A stretch of 64,000 nt of DNA from Streptomyces gardneri (lineage in GTDB: Bacteria > Actinomycetota > Actinomycetes > Streptomycetales > Streptomycetaceae), in assembly GCF_006539185.1 (NCBI RefSeq), contig NZ_BJMN01000042.1:1-64000 (forward strand). Direction: 5' to 3'. The notes beneath the pieces were generated by a model. It ran no database searches, was not told the origin of the DNA, and was given only the letters and a program-made list of their open reading frames with translations. Made by a program: the position numbers and the translations under genes. This document shows, one piece after another, positions 34,011 to 41,981 of this stretch (the stretch's first letter is position 1; each line of letters opens with the position of its first letter).

Positions 34011-36032
34011 ATGGCCGCCACCGAGACGACGCACACGACCACGGCCGCCCACGGCAGCTGGCCGTCGCCCGTCGACGCCGCGCTCGCCGCCGCCCACGAC
34101 GGCCGCCCCGAGTACATGGGCACCGTCGGCGACGAGCTGTGGTGGACCGCGCCGCGCCCCGCCGAGGGCGGCAGGCGCGCCCTCGTCCGGCGGCGCGCCG
34201 ACGGCACCGAGGAGAGCCTGCTCCCCGCCCCGTGGAACGTCCGCAGCCGGGTCGTCGAGTACGGCGGGCAGCCCTGGGCCGCGACCGCGCGGCCCACCGG
34301 CGGACCTCTCGTGGTCTTCAGCCACTTCCCCGACCAGCGGCTGTACGCGTACGAGCCGGAGGCCGGTGCGGACGCCGGGCCCCGGCCGCTCACCCCCGTC
34401 TCCGGCGTCGGCGGCGGAGCGCGCTGGGTGGACCCGGTGATCCACCCTGACCGGGCCGAGGTGTGGGCCGTCCTGGAGGAGTTCACCGGGCCCGCGCCGA
34501 CCGACGTGCGCCGGGTCCTCGCCGCCGTACCGCTGGACGGCTCGGCCGCCGAGGACCGCGGTGCCGTGCGCGAACTCTCCGACGGGCGGCACCGGTTCGT
34601 CACGGGCCCCCGGCTCTCCCCGGACGGGCGCCGCGCGGCCTGGATCGCCTGGGACCACCCCCGCATGCCCTGGGACGGCACCGAGGTCCAGCTCGCCGAG
34701 GTCGCCCCCGACGGCACCTTCCACGGCGCGAGGACCGTCGCCGGAGGCCCCGCCGAGTCGATCCCCCAGGTCGCCTGGGACGCGGCCGGACGCCTGCTCT
34801 TCGCGAGCGACCGCACCGGCTGGTGGAACCTCTACCGGGCGGAACCCGCCGCGGACGGAGGCCTCCGCGAACCGGTCCCGCTCCACCCCCGCGACGAGGA
34901 GTTCGCCGGACCGCTCTGGAAGATCGGGCTGAACTGGTTCACCCCCCTGGAGAACGGCCTGATCGCCGTCGTCCACGGCAAGGGCACCACCTCCCTCGGG
35001 ATACTCGACCCCGACAGCGGCACCCTCGTCGACACCACGGGCCCCTGGACCGAATGGGCCGCCACCCTCGCCGCGCACGGCACCCGTGTCGTCGGGGTCG
35101 CCGCGGGACCGCGCAGCGCCTACGAGCTCGTCGAGCTCGACACCCGCACCGGCCGCACCCGTGTCGTCGGCGCCGCGCACACGGACGCCGTCGACCCCGC
35201 GTACTACCCCGATCCGCTGATCCGCACCTTCACCGGCCCCGGCGGACGCGAGATCCACGCCCAGGTGTACCCGCCGCACCACCCCGGATTCACCGGCCCC
35301 GCCGGCGAACTGCCGCCCTACGTGATCTGGGCCCACGGCGGTCCCACCGGACACGCCCCGCTCGTCCTCGACCTGGAGATCGCCTACTTCACCTCGCGCG
35401 GGATCGGCGTCGCCGAGGTCAACTACGGCGGGTCGACCGGCTACGGCCGGGAGTACCGGGAGCGGCTGCGCGAGCAGTGGGGCGTCGTCGACGTCGAGGA
35501 CTGCGCGGCCGTCGCCGTGGCCCTCGCCGCCGAGGGCACCGCCGACCCCGCCCGGCTCGCGGTGCGCGGCGGCAGCGCGGGCGGCTGGACGACCGCCGCC
35601 TCCCTCGTGAGCACCGACGTGTACGCCTGCGGCACCATCATCTATCCCATCCTCGACCTGCGGGGATGGGCCACCGACGAGACCCACGACTTCGAGTCCC
35701 AGTACCTCCACGGCCTCATCGGCCCGCTCGACGAGGTCCCCGACCGCTACGAGGCACGCTCGCCGATCGAGCACGTCGACCGGATCACGACCCCCTTCCT
35801 GCTGCTCCAGGGGCTCGACGACGTCATCTGCCCGCCCGCACAGGCCGAGCGCTTCCTCACCCGGATGGCAGGCCGGGGCGTCCCCCACGCCTATCTGGCC
35901 TTCGAGGGCGAGGGGCACGGCTTCCGCAGGGCCGACACGATGACCCGGGCCCTGGAAGCCGAACTCGCCCTGTACGCCCGGACCTTCGGCATCACCCGAT
36001 CCGACGTCCCCGACCTGGACCTCCGCTCGTGA
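34011..36032 (+). CDS. S9-family prolyl-oligopeptidase-like serine peptidase
   Basis: 673 residues from the ATG at 34011, with GGGGAG upstream; 63 bases after the M20 gene. An N-terminal beta-propeller of blade-like repeats covers residues about 20-400. The alpha/beta hydrolase domain has GYSTGYG-type NYGGSTGYGREYRERL, nucleophile RGGSAGGWTTAA (Ser near residue 521), an acid at GLDDVICPPAQA and a His in GEGHGFR. It cleaves short peptides, often after proline or as acylaminoacyl peptidase. No signal peptide, so cytosolic. Its stop overlaps the LdcA start (GTGA at 36029). Confidence 0.92.
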   Translation: MAATETTHTTTAAHGSWPSPVDAALAAAHDGRPEYMGTVGDELWWTAPRPAEGGRRALVRRRADGTEESLLPAPWNVRSRVVEYGGQPWAATARPTGGPLVVFSHFPDQRLYAYEPEAGADAGPRPLTPVSGVGGGARWVDPVIHPDRAEVWAVLEEFTGPAPTDVRRVLAAVPLDGSAAEDRGAVRELSDGRHRFVTGPRLSPDGRRAAWIAWDHPRMPWDGTEVQLAEVAPDGTFHGARTVAGGPAESIPQVAWDAAGRLLFASDRTGWWNLYRAEPAADGGLREPVPLHPRDEEFAGPLWKIGLNWFTPLENGLIAVVHGKGTTSLGILDPDSGTLVDTTGPWTEWAATLAAHGTRVVGVAAGPRSAYELVELDTRTGRTRVVGAAHTDAVDPAYYPDPLIRTFTGPGGREIHAQVYPPHHPGFTGPAGELPPYVIWAHGGPTGHAPLVLDLEIAYFTSRGIGVAEVNYGGSTGYGREYRERLREQWGVVDVEDCAAVAVALAAEGTADPARLAVRGGSAGGWTTAASLVSTDVYACGTIIYPILDLRGWATDETHDFESQYLHGLIGPLDEVPDRYEARSPIEHVDRITTPFLLLQGLDDVICPPAQAERFLTRMAGRGVPHAYLAFEGEGHGFRRADTMTRALEAELALYARTFGITRSDVPDLDLRS

Positions 36033-36982
36033 CCCCGAAGAGCCCGCACGCCACCGTCGTACCCCTGACCCGGGCCGCGCGCCTGAGGCCCGGCGCGCGG
36101 ATCGCCGTCGTCGCCCCCAGCGGACCCATACCCGAGGAGCGGCTCAGGGCGGGGCTCGACGTCCTGCGCGGCTGGGACCTCGACCCGGTGGTCGCCCCGC
36201 ACGTCCTCGACACCCATTCCACGCTCGGCTACCTCGCGGGCGCGGACCGCGCGAGGGCCCGCGACCTGACCGAGGCCTGGTGCGACCCCTCCGTCTCCGC
36301 CGTGATCTGCGCGCGCGGCGGCTACGGGGTGCAGCGCATGGTCGACCTCGTCGACTGGGCGGCGATCCGGGCGGCCGGGCCGAAGGCGTTCGTCGGCTAC
36401 AGCGACGTCACCGCCCTGCACGAGGCGTTCGCCGTCCGGGCGGGGCTCGCCACGCTCCACGGGCCGATGGTCGCCGCGGCCACGTTCCTCTCGGACCCGG
36501 ACACCCAGGAGTCGCTGCGGGCCACCCTCTTCGAGCCGGAGACCGTACGGACGCTCGGCCTGGGGACCGCGCGGACCCTGGTCCCGGGCCGCGCCCACGG
36601 GGTCACGCTCGGCGGCTGCGTCAGCCTGCTCGCCGCCGACCTCGCCACCCCACACGCCAGACCCTCGGCACGCGGCGGGCTGCTGCTCCTGGAGGACGTC
36701 GGGGAGGAGCCGTACCGCCTCGACCGGATCCTCACCCAGCTGCTGCGGTCCGGCTGGCTGGACGGCGTCGCGGGCGTCGGCCTGGGCTCGTGGGAGGAGT
36801 GCGGCCCGTACGAGGACGTGCGGGCGGTCCTCGTCGACCGGCTGGGCGGTCTCGGCGTCCCCGTGGTGGAGGAGCTGGGCTTCGGCCACAGCGCTACGGC
36901 GCTGACCGTGCCCCTCGGTGTCCCCGGAGTGCTCGACGCGGGGGCCGGCACCCTGACCCTGGACGTACCGGCGCTGCGCTGA
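36029..36982 (+). CDS. LD-carboxypeptidase (S66 family)
   Basis: 317 residues. S66 signature: GARIAVVAPSGPIP near the start, catalytic Ser in GYSDVTALH, and the Glu/His pair in LLLEDVGEEPYRLDR and GFGHSATALTVPLG. LdcA-type enzymes remove terminal D-alanine from murein tetrapeptides; others cleave microcin-like conjugates. No signal peptide, hence cytosolic recycling. Last gene of the DppA-M20-S9-LdcA series, starting in the stop codon of the S9 gene. A hairpin terminator follows. The combination with the D-aminopeptidase suggests processing of wall-derived or D-residue-containing peptides. Confidence 0.92.
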   Translation: MTPKSPHATVVPLTRAARLRPGARIAVVAPSGPIPEERLRAGLDVLRGWDLDPVVAPHVLDTHSTLGYLAGADRARARDLTEAWCDPSVSAVICARGGYGVQRMVDLVDWAAIRAAGPKAFVGYSDVTALHEAFAVRAGLATLHGPMVAAATFLSDPDTQESLRATLFEPETVRTLGLGTARTLVPGRAHGVTLGGCVSLLAADLATPHARPSARGGLLLLEDVGEEPYRLDRILTQLLRSGWLDGVAGVGLGSWEECGPYEDVRAVLVDRLGGLGVPVVEELGFGHSATALTVPLGVPGVLDAGAGTLTLDVPALR

Positions 36983-37015
36983 GCGCCACGACGTCACCCC
37001 GGCCGGGACGAGGGC

Positions 37016-37043
37016 AGCGCCCCCGCGAGAACACGGGGGCGCT
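37016..37043. terminator. Bidirectional hairpin terminator
   Basis: AGCGCCCCCG and CGGGGGCGCT form a perfect ten-base-pair stem with an eight-base loop between the convergent LdcA and adenosine deaminase genes. Confidence 0.88.
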
Positions 37044-37096
37044 GGGCATCGGGTGCCGGTACCGCCGCTGACGCGCGTCGCCGGGATCCGGAGGTC

Positions 37097-38185
37097 CTAG
37101 AGCGCGGCGTATCCGGGGCGGACGACCTCGTCGATCAGTCGCTGCCGCTCCGGCAGCGGCAGGAAGGCGGCGTCCAGGGCGGCGACCGTGAACTCCTCGA
37201 ACACCTCGGGGCCGTAGCCGAAGGCGTCCACCATGTGCTGGAACTCCTCGCTCATGGTGGTGCCGGAGACCAGGCGGTTGTCGGTGTTGAGCGTGATCCG
37301 GAAGCCGAGGCGGCGCAGCTCGTCGATCGGGTGCGAGGCGTAGTCCTTGGCGGCGCCCGTCTGGAGGTTCGAGGTCGGGCAGACCTCCAGGGCGATGCGG
37401 TTGTCCCGGACGTACGCCGCGAGCGTGCCCAGGGTGCCGTCCTCGGCGATGTCGTCCGTGATCCGCACACCGTGGCCGATCCGCTCCGTGCCGCAGACCT
37501 GCACGGCCTCGTGGATCGACTCCGCGCCGACGGCCTCGCCCGCGTGGATCGTGAAGTGGCAGTTCTCCCGCTTCAGGTGCTGGAAGGCGGGGAGGTGGCG
37601 GGCCGGCGGGTTGCCGATCTCGCCGCCGGCGATGTCGAAGCCCGCCACGCCGTTCTCCCGGTGGGCGACCGTGAGCCGCGCTATCTCCAGGGAGCGGTCC
37701 GTGTGCCGCATGCCGGTGAGGAGCGTACGGACGGTGATCCGGCCGCCGGTGCGACGCTCGCCCTCGCGGAAGCCGTCGTTGACCGCCTCGACGACCTCGT
37801 CGAGGGTCAGCCCGCCCTCCAGGTGCTGCTCGGGGGCGTAGCGGATCTCGGCGTAGACGACACCGTCCGCCGCCAGGTCCTCGGCGCACTCGGCCGCGAT
37901 GCGGGTCAGCGCCTCGCGGGTCTGCATCACCGCGCAGGTGTGGGCGAAGGTCTCCAGGTACCGCTCCAGGGAACCGGAGTCGGCGGCGTCCCGGAACCAG
38001 ACCGCGAGCTCGGCCGGGTCCTCGGTCGGCAGCGCGGTGTAGCCGTGCTCCCGCGCCAGCTCGACGATCGTCGCGGGGCGCAGCCCGCCGTCGAGGTGGT
38101 CGTGGAGGACGGCCTTGGGGGCCCGGCGGATCCACTCGGAGACGGTGGCGGCGGCAGGCGTGGCAGGGTTGTCAGACAAGTGCAT
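37097..38185 (-). CDS. add: Adenosine deaminase
   Basis: 362 residues. Zinc and catalytic motifs of the adenosine/AMP deaminase family: HDHLDG at residues 28-33 (two His ligands), HAGEAVG (His ligand and catalytic Glu), RIGHGVRI and a metal Asp in TLNTDNRLVSG. Deaminates adenosine and deoxyadenosine to inosine forms. Cytosolic. Start ATG at 38185; a -10-like TACACT on the minus strand (38194-38199) is eight bases upstream, so it may be nearly leaderless. Codons 3-6 contain the 14-base ACTTGTCTGACAAC shared with the GntR promoter. Confidence 0.95.
   Translation of the reverse strand: MHLSDNPATPAAATVSEWIRRAPKAVLHDHLDGGLRPATIVELAREHGYTALPTEDPAELAVWFRDAADSGSLERYLETFAHTCAVMQTREALTRIAAECAEDLAADGVVYAEIRYAPEQHLEGGLTLDEVVEAVNDGFREGERRTGGRITVRTLLTGMRHTDRSLEIARLTVAHRENGVAGFDIAGGEIGNPPARHLPAFQHLKRENCHFTIHAGEAVGAESIHEAVQVCGTERIGHGVRITDDIAEDGTLGTLAAYVRDNRIALEVCPTSNLQTGAAKDYASHPIDELRRLGFRITLNTDNRLVSGTTMSEEFQHMVDAFGYGPEVFEEFTVAALDAAFLPLPERQRLIDEVVRPGYAAL
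38169..38179. promoter_or_regulatory. Candidate GntR operator inside the start of add
   Basis: TTGTCAGACAA, an 11-base palindrome covering codons 3-6 of add. It is part of a 14-base minus-strand match (ACTTGTCTGACAAC) to the site upstream of gntR at 39220-39230 (ACTTGTCAGACAAC), differing only in the central base. The half-site GT(N)AC pattern fits FadR/GntR operators. If add is leaderless, this lies just downstream of the transcription start, as a roadblock would. Confidence 0.6.
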
Positions 38186-38338
38186 GGCGGGGAAGTGTAC
38201 GCCACGGCCGGGGGGTGTGCGGAGACGGCCGCGGAGGGCGGCGTTCGGCGGTGGCTCCGGCGGCGTTCGGCGATGGGTCCGGCGGCCTTCGGAGGCCGGT
38301 CCGACGGCGGGCGGCAGGGGGCCGGGAAGGCTGTCGGG

Positions 38339-38383
38339 CCGTTCGGAGCGGGGCCGTTCGGTGCGGGACCGTTCGGAGCGGGG
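38339..38383. repeat. Three 15-base tandem repeats
   Basis: Units CCGTTCGGAGCGGGG, with a variant GGTGC in the middle copy, at 38339-38353, 38354-38368 and 38369-38383. They lie in the 220-base gap between the gntR stop and the add start. No gene or other site is seen in that gap. Confidence 0.75.
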
Positions 38384-38405
38384 CCGGGGCCCGACTGCGT
38401 ACCGC

Positions 38406-39152
38406 TCAGTGCGACTGGAGCACCGGCAGCGCGGGGGTGCCCGTCGGCAGCATGTGCTTGGCGGCCAGGACCGGGGTCTCCCCGACCCGTACGACCTGCG
38501 TGACCAGGACGGCCGGGGTGTCCGCCGGGCGGCCCAGCTGGTCCCCGCGCCGCCTCCCGAGCAGCGTCGCCGTGATGCCGCTGTGCGCGCTCAGCGCCGT
38601 CTCGCGCGAGGCCCCGAGGAGGACCGAGAGCATCGACGCGGCGGCCGGCTCCGTCGCCCGCAGGGCGCGGGCGAACTCGGGGTGCACCCGGTCGAGCACC
38701 TCGTCCGCCGCCGCCCACTCGTGGCTCAGCGCCGCCGCCGTACCCTCCCCGGTCAGCACGGACTCCCAGAACCGCAGCTCGGCACGGGCCGGGGCGAGCA
38801 GGTGCTGCGTCGTGAAGTCGGTGGGCTCCTCCACCGTCCGCAGAAGCGCCCGCACGCGCAGCGGCGACCCCGCGCCGATCAGCTCCTCCAGCGGCTGGAT
38901 GTGCTCGAAGCCCCGGCGCGGCGGACGGTCGTTGACGGTCCGGCCGACCCCGCGGCGCACGGTAAGGAGACCGTCCTCCTGGAGCAGCAGGAGTGCCTCG
39001 CGGAGGGCGGGCCGGCTCACGCCCAGTTCGGCGGCGAGCTTCGGCTCGGAGGGGAGTGTCGAGCCCGGCGGGTAGGTGCCGTCGTGGACGGCGTCCGCGA
39101 TCCGCTCGTACAACGCCACGACCGGTCGACGCCGCTGTCCGCTGACCGCCAC
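38406..39152 (-). CDS. GntR-family transcriptional regulator
   Basis: 248 residues from the GTG at 39152 with GAGGAGG upstream. Winged helix: ALYERIADAVHDGTYPPGSTLPSEPKLAAELGVSRPALREALLLLQEDGLLTVRRGVGRTV. The C-terminal domain is of the HutC/UTRA-like ligand-binding type, ending in VLAAKHMLPTG. It stands just upstream of add on the same strand and is probably autoregulated: its candidate -35 (TTGTCA) lies inside the palindrome TTGTCAGACAA. The ligand may be a nucleoside or purine-linked compound, which is inference from add. Confidence 0.9.
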   Translation of the reverse strand: MAVSGQRRRPVVALYERIADAVHDGTYPPGSTLPSEPKLAAELGVSRPALREALLLLQEDGLLTVRRGVGRTVNDRPPRRGFEHIQPLEELIGAGSPLRVRALLRTVEEPTDFTTQHLLAPARAELRFWESVLTGEGTAAALSHEWAAADEVLDRVHPEFARALRATEPAAASMLSVLLGASRETALSAHSGITATLLGRRRGDQLGRPADTPAVLVTQVVRVGETPVLAAKHMLPTGTPALPVLQSH

Positions 39153-39202
39153 GGTCGCCTCCTCGTGTGGTTCCCGCCGTGTTCCCGTCGGTGTCCGGGA
39201 CC

Positions 39203-39230
39203 ACCGTAGTCGGCCCACGTTGTCTGACAA
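39203..39230 (-). promoter_or_regulatory. Candidate gntR promoter with operator
   Basis: Minus strand: TTGTCA (39225-39230), 16 bases, TACGGT (39203-39208). The -35 is half of the palindrome TTGTCAGACAA at 39220-39230, which matches the site at the start of add. Binding would occlude the promoter, which suggests negative autoregulation. Confidence 0.6.
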
Positions 39231-39366
39231 GTCACCCGTACGGCTCCTCCCACCGTCACGGTGAGGCCCCGCTCACCCCATTCTGGTCCCACGGCTCGCT
39301 CCCGCGGCGCGGGCCGAGTGCGACCGACGGGTACGACCGACGGCACGACGGAGGAGAGGGCCGGGC

Positions 39367-39621
39367 ATGAGTCCCAAGGACACACCGGGGGCGTCCCGCA
39401 CGGGCGGCACGTCCCGGTTCAGCGGTGCCTTCACCCCGGGCCGGATCGCGATGACGGTGGTCGCGGTCCTCACCCTGGTCTTCATCTTCGAGAACACCCG
39501 GGAGGTCAGGATCCGGATCCTGATCCCCGAGGTGTCCATGCCGCTCTACCTGGCGCTCCTCGCGACCGCCGTCCTCGGCGCCGCCTGCGGTTACTACGCC
39601 GCGGCCCGGAGGCAGAAGTGA
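39367..39621 (+). CDS. LapA-domain small membrane protein
   Basis: 84 residues with two TM segments. The N-terminal 25 residues are Ser/Gly/Arg-rich. Then RIAMTVVAVLTLVFIFENTREVRIRILIPEVSMPLYLALLATAVLGAACGYY, the usual LapA/DUF1049 arrangement, in which FIFENTxxVxIRFLxxEVxxPL joins the two helices. The E. coli relatives help assemble lipopolysaccharide; the role in Gram-positives is unknown. GGAGGAGA lies upstream. The stop overlaps the next gene's start (GTGA at 39618), so they form a two-gene operon. Confidence 0.85.
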   Translation: MSPKDTPGASRTGGTSRFSGAFTPGRIAMTVVAVLTLVFIFENTREVRIRILIPEVSMPLYLALLATAVLGAACGYYAAARRQK

Positions 39622-39968
39622 GGCGGGCCGCCGTCGTGGGCGCGACCGCCGTCCTCGCGCTCGCGGCCGTCGCCGTCTCCTCGGCCGAGGAACCCGCCGT
39701 GCCGGGCGACGAGACCGGGACACGATCCATGCCGGACCTGTTGGGCGTACCCCTGTGGCGGGTCTTCACCCGGCTCGACCGCCGGACCCGCCTCGACGTC
39801 CACGACGCGAGCGGACGGGACCGGCGGGTGCTGTGGCCGCCGAACTGGCGGGTGTGCACGCAGTACCCGGCGCCCGGCACGGAGCTCGACCGACGGACCG
39901 CGGTCACGATCGGGGTCGTACGGAGGGGCGAGACCTGCCCGCCCCGGGTCCGCACCGCCCGCCGCTGA
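39618..39968 (+). CDS. Secreted PASTA-like small protein
   Basis: 116 residues from the GTG at 39618. Signal peptide RRAAVVGATAVLALAAVAVSSA, then one module resembling a PASTA domain: SMPDLLGVPLWRVFTRLDRRTRLDVHDASGRDR, VLWPPNWRVCTQYPAPGTELDRRTAVTIGVVRRGETCP. Two Cys could form a disulfide. PASTA domains bind muropeptides or other envelope ligands, so it may be a wall sensor or a secreted binding protein, with the LapA-like partner in the membrane. Its 3' end overlaps the convergent MFS gene by 65 bases. Confidence 0.75.
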   Translation: MRRAAVVGATAVLALAAVAVSSAEEPAVPGDETGTRSMPDLLGVPLWRVFTRLDRRTRLDVHDASGRDRRVLWPPNWRVCTQYPAPGTELDRRTAVTIGVVRRGETCPPRVRTARR

Positions 39969-41265
39969 CCTCACGACGTGTGCCGCGGCGGGCATCGCGC
40001 CTGGTCAGGACGTAGAGCAGGGCTGCCGCCGCCTGTACGAGGGCGATGCCGGCCAGGTACTCGCGCGCGGTGCCGGCGGTGGCAAGTCCGGCGAGCGCGG
40101 AACCCGCGGCGGCGCCGGACATCTTCAGCCCCGCCCCGATGGTGAACACCTGCGTGCGCCGGCGCGTGGGGGAGTGGTCGGCGCGGAGGCGGAGGGTCAC
40201 GGTCAGCACGAGACCGTCGAACGCGCCCGCCACGGCGAAGCAGGCCGCCGCGACGGGGACGGAGGGGGCGCTCGCCGCGGCGGCGAGCCCGAGGGCCGTA
40301 CCGGCCAGCCCGATGACGGCCAGTCGCTGCGGCGAAACGGTGGGCCTCACCCGGGTGAGGCCGAGTGTCCCGGCCAGGGCGCCGACCGCGAACGCGGTCA
40401 TCAGCAGGCCGCCGGCTCCGGCGCTTCCCAGGTGGGTGGCGAGCAGGACGCCGGTCGTGGTCAGCGCACCGATTCCGGTGAAGGCGAGGCAGGTGGCAGC
40501 GGTGATGGCGCGCAGTTCGCGTTCCCGCCACACCGTCCTCAGGCCGTCGGCCAGGTCGCGGCGAAGCCGAGTCGGCGCCACCGGCGAGGCTTCGGCTCCG
40601 GCGGGGGCTTCGGCGCCGGTGGGGGTTTCGGTAGCGCCTTCGGCTCGGGCCGGCGCTTCGGTGCCGGCAGGGACTTCGGCGCCCATGTCGGCGCGCAGCG
40701 GGAGCAGGGCCGTCAGTGCGCAGGCGCATGCCGCGGCCGCCGACAGGGCGAGCATCGCCGCCGCCGGTGAGACGGCCGAGGCGAGGAGCCCGGCGGCGCC
40801 GGGGCCGCCGACGGCGGCGGCGTTGTAGACCACGGCATCCCAGGAGTAGGCGCGGTCCCGCTCCGCGCCCGCCGGCAGCAGCCGCGAGATCAGGCTGGAG
40901 AGCCCGCCGGAGACGATCGGCCCGCAACAGCCTCCGGCCGCCGCGACGACGAGGACCAGGGGGAGGGGGAGGCGTCCCACGCTGAACGCCACCGCGGAGA
41001 TCGCCAGGGCGAAGCCGCCGAGCGCGCCGCAGTGGAAGAGCCGGGGCCGACGTGCGCGTTCGGCCAAGGCGCCGGCCAGAGGGGCCGCGAGGACATGGGG
41101 GGCCATCCAGGCCGTCAGGACGAACGCCCCGTGCGCGGCGCTCCCCGTTCGGGCCACGGCCAGCATGACCACGGCGACGGCCGTGCCCTCGTCGGCCAGC
41201 CGCGCGAAGAACGCGGTGACCAGGTAGCGGGGCACTCCCGCTCGTTCACTCGTCGGTTCCGACAT
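39904..41265 (-). CDS. MFS transporter
   Basis: 453 residues from the ATG at 41265; a second ATG eight codons upstream is possible. Twelve hydrophobic segments with motif A-like GALAERARRPRLFHCG, and a long cytoplasmic loop between the halves rich in Ala/Glu/Pro (AEVPAGTEAPARAEGATETPTGAEAPAG), encoded by short repeats. Divergent from the CGNR regulator over a 96-base region containing a large palindrome, so it is the likely regulated exporter. Substrate unknown. The tail overlaps the PASTA-like gene head-on. Confidence 0.88.
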   Translation of the reverse strand: MSEPTSERAGVPRYLVTAFFARLADEGTAVAVVMLAVARTGSAAHGAFVLTAWMAPHVLAAPLAGALAERARRPRLFHCGALGGFALAISAVAFSVGRLPLPLVLVVAAAGGCCGPIVSGGLSSLISRLLPAGAERDRAYSWDAVVYNAAAVGGPGAAGLLASAVSPAAAMLALSAAAACACALTALLPLRADMGAEVPAGTEAPARAEGATETPTGAEAPAGAEASPVAPTRLRRDLADGLRTVWRERELRAITAATCLAFTGIGALTTTGVLLATHLGSAGAGGLLMTAFAVGALAGTLGLTRVRPTVSPQRLAVIGLAGTALGLAAAASAPSVPVAAACFAVAGAFDGLVLTVTLRLRADHSPTRRRTQVFTIGAGLKMSGAAAGSALAGLATAGTAREYLAGIALVQAAAALLYVLTRRDARRGTRREVSGGRCGPGAGRSRPSVRPRS

Positions 41266-41297
41266 CCCGCCCCCATGTGACAGCGCCATGCAGCAAG

Positions 41298-41335
41298 GCC
41301 TTGTAACGCCTTATGATGGAAAGACGTTACAAGGC
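41298..41335. promoter_or_regulatory. Palindromic operator between MFS exporter and CGNR regulator
   Basis: GCCTTGTAACG (41298-41308) and CGTTACAAGGC (41325-41335) are perfect 11-base arms 16 bases apart. The -10-like TATGAT (41312-41317) lies in the spacer on the plus strand, 44 bases before the regulator start. A dimer binding both arms would cover the promoter, and probably the divergent one too. Confidence 0.7.
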
Positions 41336-41361
41336 GGAGTCGTGGATCAGGGAGTGCAGAC

Positions 41362-41901
41362 GTGAAAACCCAGGGTTTCCAGGCCGGCCGGCGCCTCATC
41401 GACCTCGCGAACGCCGTACGAACCCACCCCGACCTGCCCCGCGACGTGGCGGTGCCGCTCCTGGCGAGCCACGGCGAGAGCCCGCAGGACCTGACCGAAG
41501 CGGCGCTCTCCGACGCGGACCTGCGGAAACTGAGGGACGCCGCCCTGAAGATGACCGGCATCCTCACCGAGACCGACACCGACCGCGCGGCCGCCCTCCT
41601 CAACGAGACCCTGGCCGACCACGCCGCCGCCCCCCGGCTGTCCCGGCACGACGGCCACCCCTGGCACCTGCACGTCGACCGCCACGACGCAGGATGGGCC
41701 GACTGGTTCCTGGCCTCCAGTGCCCTGGCCCTCGCGCAGATCCTCACCGAGCACGGCCGCGCCACCTGGGGCGAGTGCGCGGCCCCCGGCTGTCGCAACC
41801 TCTACCTCGGCACCGGCCCCGGCAGCCCGCGCCGCTACTGCTCCACCACCTGCGCGTCACGCGCCCGGGTCGCCGAACACCGCCGCCGCAAGCAGCCCTG
41901 A
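41362..41901 (+). CDS. CGNR zinc-finger (ABATE-domain) regulator
   Basis: 179 residues from the GTG at 41362, with GGGAG seven bases upstream. N-terminal ABATE stress-linked domain with RRLIDLANAVRTHPDLP and helices to about 130. The C-terminal CGNR zinc finger reads CAAPGCRNLYLGTGPGSPRRYCSTTCASRARVAEHRRR (Cys-x4-Cys and Cys-x3-Cys pairs plus the basic DNA-binding tail). Expected to bind DNA as a regulator. It sits beside a perfect palindrome shared with the divergent MFS gene and probably controls it. Inducer unknown. Confidence 0.9.
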   Translation: MKTQGFQAGRRLIDLANAVRTHPDLPRDVAVPLLASHGESPQDLTEAALSDADLRKLRDAALKMTGILTETDTDRAAALLNETLADHAAAPRLSRHDGHPWHLHVDRHDAGWADWFLASSALALAQILTEHGRATWGECAAPGCRNLYLGTGPGSPRRYCSTTCASRARVAEHRRRKQP

Positions 41902-41950
41902 CTCCGCCGAACGGACCGGATCTGACTCGTATTCGGGAAATCCTCTTGCG

Positions 41951-41976
41951 CAATGGTCAAGAAGTGTTGACCATTG
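41951..41976. promoter_or_regulatory. ArsR-type operator overlapping the regulator's start
   Basis: CAATGGTCAA (41951-41960) and TTGACCATTG (41967-41976) are perfect ten-base arms with a six-base gap, ending six bases before the ATG at 41982. It lies where the -10 or start of transcription must be, so it is a good candidate for autoregulation. Confidence 0.7.
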
Positions 41977-41981
41977 GGGTC

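Noticed and set aside
32577..35918. Long reverse open frame of about 1113 codons.
   Set aside because: It runs opposite the M20 and S9 peptidase genes; its translation is Gly/Arg/Asp-rich low-complexity sequence with no recognisable domain.
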